The notes under the pieces were generated by a model. It had not been told where the DNA came from. It saw nothing but the letters and a program-made list of their open reading frames with translations, and did no database searches. Below are positions 1 through 5,329 of a stretch of DNA of 7,814 nt, one piece after another. The DNA comes from DALYDK01 sp964415715 (lineage in GTDB: Bacteria > Patescibacteriota > Saccharimonadia > Saccharimonadales > CAIOMD01). The stretch is taken from assembly GCA_964415715.1 (NCBI GenBank), contig CAYQBK010000049.1, positions 1 through 7,814 on the forward strand. The letters are read 5' to 3'. Every line of letters begins with the position of its first letter. Positions within the stretch are counted from its first letter, which is position 1. The position numbers and the translations under genes are program-made.

Positions 1-559
1 AAACGGGAAGTAATACCCATGGCAATGCATATAGCACCCCATATGGTATCCAAATATCTTTGTTTTTGACGTAGATCTTGATATCTACTAGTTCAAATGG
101 CAATATTACAGATACGGCATTGCTGATACCTAGCCATCCCCACACCAGTGTCAAGGCGGCTATCATACCGTACAAAAGCTCATGCCAGCTACCAATAATA
201 GCTACCAATACCAAACCATATACTATGGTTAGCGGAAGTGACAAAACTACTATAGACAAATTTTTAACCAATAAATAATAGGCTAATGAACCATGTTTCG
301 TCAAAAAAATATTTGCCTGAGTTTTGTCAAAAACAAGCTGATTGCTTATTGACGCATCGGCCAGTGTCCATAGCAATATTGTAGCTGCTGCTATTGGTAA
401 AAGTGCAGGGTTATAACTACCTAGCATATAACTACCTAGAAAAAATAACACCGAAACAAAACCGTTCAACACCAAGTTGTTTAGCATTTTGCGGGGCGGT
501 CGAAAATAACTACCTAGTTCTAGGTATATGTCTTTTATTAATGAAGACTTGTTGCTCAT
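1..559 (-). CDS. Multi-pass membrane protein, ABC-2 permease-like (partial, C-terminus off window)
   Basis: The frame is open from an ATG at 559 to the left edge, giving about 186 residues beginning MSNKSSLIKD; the C-terminus lies outside the window. A short basic N-terminus (RPPRK near residues 20-24) is followed by hydrophobic segments at about residues 29-47, 51-67, 93-122, 128-153 and from 172, so at least five membrane spans are likely. The layout (amphipathic start, two spans, a cytosolic stretch with FDKTQANIFL, then a long hydrophobic block) resembles ABC-2 type permease subunits, but no diagnostic motif is visible, so this is a weak inference. The ATG lies 9 nt after the pyrG stop on the same strand, with no clear Shine-Dalgarno site, so translation may be coupled to pyrG or start from a nearby promoter. 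The short motif LGSY occurs three times near the N-terminus with identical codons. Confidence 0.75.
   Translation of the reverse strand, partial: MSNKSSLIKDIYLELGSYFRPPRKMLNNLVLNGFVSVLFFLGSYMLGSYNPALLPIAAATILLWTLADASISNQLVFDKTQANIFLTKHGSLAYYLLVKNLSIVVLSLPLTIVYGLVLVAIIGSWHELLYGMIAALTLVWGWLGISNAVSVILPFELVDIKIYVKNKDIWIPYGVLYALPWVLLPV
413..517. repeat. Three copies of a 12-bp repeat inside the membrane protein gene
   Basis: ATAACTACCTAG occurs at 413-424, 428-439 and 506-517. On the coding (minus) strand each copy reads CTA GGT AGT TAT, giving LGSY three times; the first two form a tandem 15-bp unit (LGSYM then LGSYN). Identical codons in all copies suggest small duplications rather than convergent selection on the protein. 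The repeats lie within the first 50 residues of the encoded protein. Confidence 0.6.
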
Positions 560-568
560 GAGGCTAAA

Positions 569-2152
569 TTATTTAGTAGCTTTTATTAGACCTAAAAATA
601 GTGGGTGCGGCACAAGCGGTCGACTTTTAAATTCGGGGTGATATTGGCTAGCTAGGAAATATTGTTTGCCACCCGCTTCGACAACCTCAGCTAGACCGGT
701 TTCAGGGTTACGACCTACAACGTACAGATTGGCCTTATTGATAAGATCTTCGTATTTAGAATTAAATTCGTAGCGATGTCTATGTCGCTCGACAATATCT
801 GTTTTGCCGTATAGTTTTTCGGCCTTGCTCTTTTTGGCCAGCTTGCAGTTGTAGTTGCCCAGTCTCATTGTTCCACCCTTAACAGCTACTAACTTTTGCG
901 ATTCCATAATATCTATGACCGGCGCTTCACTGTCTGGGTCAAACTCTGTTGAGTTCGCTTGTGATTCACCGGCAAGTCTAGCCGCCGCGATAGCTGCCAC
1001 TTGCATACCCAAACATAGCCCGAGGTAAGGTTTGCCAGATTTTAGACAATATTTGGCTGCCGATATCTTGCCCTCAACCCCACGCTCGCCAAAGCCACCA
1101 GGCACTACCACTGCCTGTACGTCACCTAACATTTCGGCAACATTAGTATCATTACATTTTTCGGCATCTATCCAGACAATATCGGCTTTTTTGGTTTCAG
1201 CCCACGCTGCAGATTTGATCGATTCTACAACGCTTGCATACGTATCCTGGTGATCTAAATATTTTGCAACTATCCCAATTTTAACGCACGGTAACGTGTT
1301 GTCTTGGATTTTTTCAACTAGTTTTTTCCATGCTTTGATGTCAGCTTTGTGATCTTTAATGCCTAAATACTTGCACACCAACGATCCCACGTCAAGCTTT
1401 TCAACTATCAAAGGTACGCTATATATGGTGTCTACTGTTGGCATAGGCACTATGGCCTGTTTTGGTAAACCAGTAAATAAGCTGAGTTTGTCTACAATTT
1501 TTGACTCCACCTCGGTATCCGCTCGGGCAACTATTATATCTGGATATATGCCAACTTCACGCAAATCACGAACGGCATTTTGCGCTGGTTTACTCTTGAC
1601 TTCTTGGCTAGCTGCAATATATGGCAAATATACTACGTGAACAGATATAGCATTACCCGCTCCTAATTTATCCATTAGCTGTCGAGCTGCCTCTATAAAC
1701 GCAACACTTTCATAGTCGCCAACAGTTCCACCTATCTCAACAATATGAATATCGTAGCCTTCGGCAGCCGATAATATTGCTTCTTGCATAGCGTTTGTCA
1801 CGTGGGGGATTATTTGAACAGTTTTACCCAAATATTTGCCTTCACGTTCGTCTTCTATGACTTGCCTTATGATACGACCTGTCATAGTCGAGCTAGCTTG
1901 AGTAAGCTCAATATCTAAAAATCTTTCATAATGACCAAGGTCAAGATCAGTTTCGGCACCGTCTTTGGTAACAAAGACTTCGCCGTGTTCAGCTGGGTTT
2001 AGGGTGCCTGCATCAACATTAAAGTAATGATCACATTTTTGAATATTTACCTTGTAGCCCCGTGCTTTTAACAAACAAGCGATACTAGCAGCCGTAACAC
2101 CTTTGCCAACTCCAGACAACACACCACCTGTAACAAACACAAACTTTGTCAT
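569..2152 (-). CDS. pyrG: CTP synthase (glutamine-hydrolysing)
   Basis: This cytosolic enzyme makes CTP from UTP, ATP and glutamine, the last step of de novo cytidine nucleotide synthesis. The protein is 527 residues, close to the usual 530-550. The N-terminal synthetase domain has the ATP-binding stretch GGVLSGVGKG (residues 9-18), GAETDLDLGHYERF (65-78) with the Mg-binding Asp71, and VEIGGTVGDYES (138-149) with Glu139. The C-terminal class I glutamine amidotransferase domain has PGGFGERGVEGK (351-362), nucleophile Cys380 in LGLCLGMQ, and His505/Glu507 in HPEF. All catalytic residues are therefore present. The ATG at 2152 is preceded by GGGGAG (2162-2167, spacing 9), which supports this start, and the gene ends in TAA. 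One oddity is that residues 39-43 read KCDHY where the family usually has K-x-D-P-Y. It follows the dehydrogenase gene on the same strand after 95 bp, and the membrane protein gene follows 9 nt later. Confidence 0.98.
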   Translation of the reverse strand: MTKFVFVTGGVLSGVGKGVTAASIACLLKARGYKVNIQKCDHYFNVDAGTLNPAEHGEVFVTKDGAETDLDLGHYERFLDIELTQASSTMTGRIIRQVIEDEREGKYLGKTVQIIPHVTNAMQEAILSAAEGYDIHIVEIGGTVGDYESVAFIEAARQLMDKLGAGNAISVHVVYLPYIAASQEVKSKPAQNAVRDLREVGIYPDIIVARADTEVESKIVDKLSLFTGLPKQAIVPMPTVDTIYSVPLIVEKLDVGSLVCKYLGIKDHKADIKAWKKLVEKIQDNTLPCVKIGIVAKYLDHQDTYASVVESIKSAAWAETKKADIVWIDAEKCNDTNVAEMLGDVQAVVVPGGFGERGVEGKISAAKYCLKSGKPYLGLCLGMQVAAIAAARLAGESQANSTEFDPDSEAPVIDIMESQKLVAVKGGTMRLGNYNCKLAKKSKAEKLYGKTDIVERHRHRYEFNSKYEDLINKANLYVVGRNPETGLAEVVEAGGKQYFLASQYHPEFKSRPLVPHPLFLGLIKATK

Positions 2153-2214
2153 ATACCTTTACTCCCCAAACATTGATTTATATAACTACTATTTATTTTA
2201 GCGTGTTTTGTTTA

Positions 2215-2242
2215 ATTATGAAGCTAAATATAAATAATGCAA
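2215..2242 (-). promoter_or_regulatory. Possible sigma70-type promoter for pyrG
   Basis: On the minus strand TTGCAT (2237-2242) and CATAAT (2215-2220) are separated by 16 bp, just after the dehydrogenase stop codon and about 60 bp before the pyrG ATG. This would give a leader of roughly 55 nt containing the GGGGAG ribosome-binding site. The sequence is AT-rich, so chance matches are likely; pyrG could also be read through from the gene upstream, since no clear terminator lies between them. Confidence 0.3.
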
Positions 2243-2247
2243 ATATT

Positions 2248-3462
2248 TTATGACAATTTTGGATCTACCAAGTTTTCAATGGCAACAATAAATGCAGCGT
2301 CTTTTAGACTAGTTTGATATTCGATAGATTTTTCATAAATTTGTTTGGTTGCGTTTTGCAGGTTTAATTTCAGGCGATCGTTAACCGTTTCTTCTGTCCA
2401 GACACTGTTTTCAATATTTTGTAACCATTCTAGGTAGCTAACTATTACTCCACCAGCGTTAGCTAGGATATCTGGAATGATTATTACACCCTTGGCAGTT
2501 AAATATTCATATGCTTCATCGTCCACTGGGCCATTGGCTAGTTCTAGAATAAACTTTGCTTTAATATCAGCCATATTTTTGGCTGTTATGGTATCGCCTA
2601 AGGCGGCCAGAACAAGTACATCTACCGGCAGGGTTAATAATTTTTCATTATCAATAACGCCAACATCTTTAGTATCATAGCTAGCAACGTTTTTACAGCT
2701 AGTTTTGAAACTAGCCAGTTTGGTAGCATCAATAGTATGTGTTGATGTTATCCCACCCCTAGAATCAGTTGCTGCCAATAACTGCCACTGTGGGTGATCG
2801 GTCTGGGCAACTGTCGCAAAAAAAGACCCAACATTGCCAAAACCCTGTACAGCGTAGCTAATATTTTGTTTAGATTTTAAAAGTTTTAGTAATTCGGCTA
2901 AAACCACAACTCCACCACGACCAGTCGCTGCTTCCCTACCCAAGCTCCCACCATTTTTTATGCTTTTGCCCGTAAAAGATGCTCGGGTTTTATCACCAGT
3001 TTTTTGACTATACTCATCTACCATCCAATCAATAATTCGACTATCTGTATTTACATCTGGCGCCGGAACATCGACATATGGCCCAATCTTATCTGACAAA
3101 CGTCGGACATAGTGTCGGCTGAGCTCTTCGAGCTCGGTACTGTTTAGATCTTTTGGATTAACCGCAATCCCGCCCTTGCCACCACCAAGTGGCAAGCCAA
3201 CTGTAGCTGTCTTAAAACTCATCAGGGTTGCTAGGGCAGTCACTTCGTCTTTGTCGACACCGGGGTGGAAACGGATGCCACCCTTGTATGGGCCACGTTT
3301 GTTATTGTGTTGAACCCTATAGGCTTGGTATTTTTGACCGTTGCTATGTGATATCTCAAAGACGTGTGCTTTGTCATACTCTAGAAGTTTATCAATATCT
3401 TGTTGGCTAAGCCCTTTTATTTTGGCGGCTCGGATTATTGATTTATAAGCTGTATCTAACAT
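2248..3462 (-). CDS. Glutamate dehydrogenase (Glu/Leu/Phe/Val dehydrogenase family)
   Basis: This soluble enzyme is predicted to interconvert glutamate and 2-oxoglutarate plus ammonia using NAD(P). From the ATG at 3462 it is 404 residues, a normal length for the compact hexameric form. The N-terminal catalytic domain contains GPYKGGIRFHP (Lys60, substrate carboxylate), MSFKTA (Lys84), GGGKGGI (catalytic Lys96) and PAPDVNT (catalytic Asp136). The Rossmann domain has GFGNVG at 207-212, followed by ATDSRGGI. Ser342 in VSYLEW, together with Lys60, matches glutamate rather than leucine enzymes. The open frame extends to an ATG at 3486, but those eight extra residues (MILGYYIH) fall outside the family's normal start and overlap a good -10 box, so 3462 is preferred. 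There is no convincing Shine-Dalgarno site, and a leaderless transcript is likely. Cofactor preference cannot be decided. The gene symbol is left empty because gdhA and gudB cannot be told apart here. Confidence 0.94.
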   Translation of the reverse strand: MLDTAYKSIIRAAKIKGLSQQDIDKLLEYDKAHVFEISHSNGQKYQAYRVQHNNKRGPYKGGIRFHPGVDKDEVTALATLMSFKTATVGLPLGGGKGGIAVNPKDLNSTELEELSRHYVRRLSDKIGPYVDVPAPDVNTDSRIIDWMVDEYSQKTGDKTRASFTGKSIKNGGSLGREAATGRGGVVVLAELLKLLKSKQNISYAVQGFGNVGSFFATVAQTDHPQWQLLAATDSRGGITSTHTIDATKLASFKTSCKNVASYDTKDVGVIDNEKLLTLPVDVLVLAALGDTITAKNMADIKAKFILELANGPVDDEAYEYLTAKGVIIIPDILANAGGVIVSYLEWLQNIENSVWTEETVNDRLKLNLQNATKQIYEKSIEYQTSLKDAAFIVAIENLVDPKLS

Positions 3463-3468
3463 GTGTAT

Positions 3469-3474
3469 ATAATA
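3469..3474 (-). promoter_or_regulatory. -10 box for the glutamate dehydrogenase gene (leaderless type)
   Basis: TATTAT on the minus strand lies exactly 6 nt before the preferred ATG (3462), so transcription would begin at or next to the A of the start codon. The MFS and CLC genes have the same spacing. No clear -35 box is visible. A second hexamer, TATAAT at 3506-3511, overlaps the stop codon of the MFS gene upstream and could give a conventional leader of about 40 nt instead. Confidence 0.5.
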
Positions 3475-3506
3475 CCCCAATATCAACTAGTTATACGATA
3501 ACTACA

Positions 3507-3824
3507 TTATATTTTATGTAAAATTGACTTTTCTTTGGTCTTTACCAATAAACTCAACAATATAGTTGATATTGTCCCAATGGATATAGCCCATAGTATA
3601 TTCGATGAGCTTAGGCTATTTGCTAATGAAAACGCCAACAAAAGTCCAAACCCAGTACCAACACTATATACAGTAGTGGCTACAGATAGGACGGCGGCTC
3701 GGCTTGAATCAGGTGTATTCTGATTCACACATAAACGAAGATTTGGAATATCAAAACCCGATACAATAGACATAACTAACGGGGCGGCTAGGGCTACGGG
3801 TAGCTTCAACACAACAAGCAACAA
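3507..3824 (-). CDS. C-terminal part of frameshifted MFS transporter (helices 9-12)
   Basis: This frame encodes the last four membrane spans of a major facilitator transporter whose first eight lie in 3854-4708. From a TTG at 3824 it gives 105 residues, but the same frame is open without a start codon back to 3881 and reads IQLIQLVGVLASSLLL directly upstream, which completes helix 9. The helices are that segment, LAAPLVMSIVSGF, a segment around YSVGTGFGLLLAF, and a segment around ISIGTISTILLSLL, followed by a basic tail KTKEK. The TTG is unlikely to be a true start because it would cut helix 9 and has no ribosome-binding site. The two frames overlap at 3854-3881, and a single -1 shift there joins them into a protein of about 400 residues. 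The stop codon overlaps a TATAAT that may serve the next gene. An independently translated product is doubtful. Confidence 0.65.
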   Translation of the reverse strand: MLLVVLKLPVALAAPLVMSIVSGFDIPNLRLCVNQNTPDSSRAAVLSVATTVYSVGTGFGLLLAFSLANSLSSSNILWAISIGTISTILLSLLVKTKEKSILHKI

Positions 3825-3853
3825 ACTTGAAGCTAATACACCAACAAGCTGTA

Positions 3854-4708
3854 TTAGTTGTATCGAATGAGCGCTGATAGCTTATCTGGTAGCTTACGCA
3901 TCATAAATGAACCAGCAGCTGACCCTATGGAAATTGTTGCGAACAAAAAGCCAAGCGTGGTCGATGTAACACCCTGTTCAATAAAAAATGGCTGATAGTA
4001 TGCAAAAAGCATATCAGCCCAAAAGGCAAATATACCACTGACAATAACAAACTTTAGCAATGCGAGATTATTTTTATATACTTTGAATGCAGTACTAACC
4101 AGATTAAGATATTTACCATTTTCGCTTCGCTTAACGATATTATCTGTTTTCATAACCAAACCTGTTATAAGAACTAGGCATAATGCAACTATATACAAAA
4201 GATATGGCAATCTTGGATCTATCTTATACGACAAACCACCCAAGATTGTCGCATATATCCTACCTAAAAATACAAAAACCTGTGATATAGCATTTGCGTG
4301 TTGATAGTCATTCTTTTTGCCAACCACTATTGCCTGTTCATATATCAAAGCATCGATAGAGTTTGAACTTAGTGCCACGCCAATACCATTTAATACTGAA
4401 GAAATGATTAATAATGGATATGATTTTGTTAGTAAAAACGGTATAAAAGTTGCTATTTGTATAACCATGCCGTACACAAATGCTTTTTTTCTACCTATTT
4501 TGTCCGTAAAGACGCCTCCAAAAAAATCCAAAACAATAGAAACAAACCAACTAACTAGTAGAAATGAGCCTGCCTGCAAATAGCTGAGACCTAAATATTC
4601 CCTACCGAATAGTATGTATATTGGCAACGTAAATGCTGAGTTTAGAAAAAAGTTTAAACAATACAGTAGTTTAAAATTTCGTTTTAGGTTTTGCGTTTCC
4701 GATAGCAT
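3854..4708 (-). CDS. N-terminal part of MFS transporter (helices 1-8), frameshifted
   Basis: This frame encodes 284 residues of a major facilitator superfamily transporter, a secondary carrier in the cytoplasmic membrane. The signature motif A between helices 2 and 3 is clear at residues 64-75 (GGVFTDKIGRKK). Hydrophobic spans lie at about 14-35, 42-62, 78-93, 97-118, 143-160, 167-187, 216-237 and 250-270, i.e. eight of the usual twelve. It ends in LSALIRYN and TAA, in the middle of what should lead into helix 9; the missing four helices continue in the -1 frame at 3507-3881. The substrate cannot be told; the style fits drug/metabolite exporters, but this is a guess. The ATG at 4708 has no Shine-Dalgarno site but a TATACT 6 nt upstream, suggesting a leaderless message. 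It lies after the rpsJ terminator, so it is its own transcription unit. Confidence 0.85.
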   Translation of the reverse strand: MLSETQNLKRNFKLLYCLNFFLNSAFTLPIYILFGREYLGLSYLQAGSFLLVSWFVSIVLDFFGGVFTDKIGRKKAFVYGMVIQIATFIPFLLTKSYPLLIISSVLNGIGVALSSNSIDALIYEQAIVVGKKNDYQHANAISQVFVFLGRIYATILGGLSYKIDPRLPYLLYIVALCLVLITGLVMKTDNIVKRSENGKYLNLVSTAFKVYKNNLALLKFVIVSGIFAFWADMLFAYYQPFFIEQGVTSTTLGFLFATISIGSAAGSFMMRKLPDKLSALIRYN

Positions 4709-4714
4709 GACATA

Positions 4715-4720
4715 AGTATA
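4715..4720 (-). promoter_or_regulatory. -10 box for the MFS gene (leaderless type)
   Basis: TATACT on the minus strand, preceded by TTTGG, lies 6 nt before the ATG at 4708, placing the expected start of transcription on the start codon. No good -35 match is visible 16-18 bp further upstream. The box lies between the rpsJ terminator and the gene, where a promoter is needed. Confidence 0.55.
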
Positions 4721-4751
4721 CCAAAGGGCGCATAAGCCTAATACCCTATAT

Positions 4752-4774
4752 AAAAAACCCCGATTAACGGGGCC
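4752..4774 (-). terminator. Rho-independent terminator after rpsJ
   Basis: On the minus strand GGCCCCG, loop TTAAT, and CGGGG are followed by six T residues (4752-4757). The GC-rich 5-bp stem (4758-4762 with 4768-4772) begins about 23 nt after the rpsJ stop. It separates rpsJ from the MFS gene and implies rpsJ is transcribed without the rest of an S10 operon downstream. Confidence 0.88.
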
Positions 4775-4795
4775 TTTTATAAAAGTAAAATGCAG

Positions 4796-5116
4796 TTACA
4801 TTTTTATTTCGGCGTCGCAGCCGGCGGGTAGTGATAGATTCATCAGACTATCGATAGTTTTTGGTGTGGCATTGGTGATATCGATAAGACGTTTGTGAAC
4901 ACGCATCTCAAACTGTTCTCGACCCTTTTTGTAAACATGAGGGCTCTTAACTACTGTGTAGGTTGTTTTGCGGGTGGGTAGTGGTATTGGGCCGGCTACT
5001 GTTGCGCCGGTACGGATTGCAGTATCGATAATCTGTTTGGCAGACTGGTCAATAACTTTGTGGTCGTAGGCTTTTAAGCGAATACGAATTCTTTGTTGTG
5101 GGGCTGGATCAGCCAT
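4796..5116 (-). CDS. rpsJ: 30S ribosomal protein S10
   Basis: Complete S10, 106 residues (family usually 100-105), a component of the 30S head and, in many bacteria, also the NusE transcription antitermination factor. Family landmarks are RIRLKAYDHKVID (residues 11-23), the extended loop with GATVAGPIPLPTRK (37-50), KSPHVYKKGREQFEMRVHKR (57-76) and the C-terminal LPAGCDAEIKM. The start ATG at 5116 is fixed by a strong AAGGAG at 5125-5130 with 8 nt spacing. The gene stands alone: a terminator follows, and the next gene is an unrelated transporter rather than rplC. Upstream on the same strand, tuf still lies in the classical tuf-rpsJ order, but about 2.6 kb away with other genes between. Confidence 0.97.
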   Translation of the reverse strand: MADPAPQQRIRIRLKAYDHKVIDQSAKQIIDTAIRTGATVAGPIPLPTRKTTYTVVKSPHVYKKGREQFEMRVHKRLIDITNATPKTIDSLMNLSLPAGCDAEIKM

Positions 5117-5124
5117 AGCGTGAA

Positions 5125-5130
5125 CTCCTT
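5125..5130 (-). promoter_or_regulatory. Shine-Dalgarno site of rpsJ
   Basis: AAGGAG on the minus strand, preceded by a run of A residues, lies 8 nt before the rpsJ ATG. It is the best ribosome-binding site in the window and contrasts with the three genes here that lack one. Confidence 0.85.
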
Positions 5131-5144
5131 TTTTATTGATTTTA

Positions 5145-5178
5145 GATTATGGATTTTAGAATTTAGAAATCTATAATC
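5145..5178. repeat. 12-bp AT-rich inverted repeat upstream of rpsJ
   Basis: GATTATGGATTT (5145-5156) pairs with AAATCTATAATC (5167-5178) around a 10-nt loop. The only imperfect pair is G:T on the plus strand, which becomes A:C on the minus strand, so a plus-strand RNA would fold slightly better. A 9-bp direct repeat GATTTTAGA also occurs at 5138-5146 and 5152-5160. It lies in the divergent spacer between rpsJ and the CLC gene and could be an operator, a leader hairpin or chance in AT-rich DNA. Confidence 0.45.
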
Positions 5179-5202
5179 CAACATCTAATATCTGATCTAG
5201 GT

Positions 5203-5272
5203 GGTGTAACATCTTTAGTAAGTATAAAAGAACTTGCTAACGACTTTTAGTCACCACAGTTAATATTACACC
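5203..5272. repeat. 70-bp inverted-repeat element with three stems, divergent spacer
   Basis: GGTGTAA (5203-5209) pairs with TTACACC (5266-5272), a closing stem of 7 bp that extends by two more pairs past one mismatch. Inside are a 9-bp hairpin with one G:T pair (5215-5223 with 5232-5240) and a small hairpin GACT-TTT-AGTC (5242-5252). The three-way shape recalls a structured RNA, but D-loop and T-loop consensus bases are absent, so it is not a tRNA. Alternatives are an rpsJ leader on the minus strand, a small RNA, an operator or a tiny mobile-element remnant; no target-site duplication is visible. Confidence 0.45.
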
Positions 5273-5317
5273 TGTAAATATATCATATTATGGATATTTA
5301 TTCTAGTGATATTTATG

Positions 5318-5323
5318 TATAAT
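5318..5323 (+). promoter_or_regulatory. -10 box for the CLC gene (leaderless type)
   Basis: A perfect TATAAT on the plus strand lies 6 nt before the ATG at 5330, the same geometry as for the MFS and dehydrogenase genes. It overlaps the possible earlier starts at 5306 (GTG) and 5315 (ATG), which argues for 5330 as the true start. No clear -35 hexamer is present. Confidence 0.6.
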
Positions 5324-5329
5324 ATTGTT

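Noticed and set aside
78..278. 66-residue plus-strand open frame near the left edge
   Set aside because: It is antisense to the partial membrane protein, whose reading frame is clearly the coding one (hydrophobic spans and a start next to pyrG).
1032..1640. Plus-strand open frames inside pyrG, and similar ones inside the other minus-strand genes and the CLC gene
   Set aside because: They lie antisense to well-supported genes, have no ribosome-binding sites and no recognisable protein features.
2205..2232. TTTAGC/GCTAAA inverted repeat as a terminator between the dehydrogenase gene and pyrG
   Set aside because: Only 6 AT-rich pairs around a 20-nt loop and no T-tract; too weak to call.
3854..3881. 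Programmed -1 ribosomal frameshift in the MFS gene
   Set aside because: No slippery heptamer and no clear stimulatory hairpin; MFS genes are not known for this.
5203..5272. tRNA-like cloverleaf with a 7-bp closing stem
   Set aside because: Length and closing stem are suggestive, but neither strand has D-loop GG, a TTCRA-type T-loop or a proper anticodon arm in the right place.
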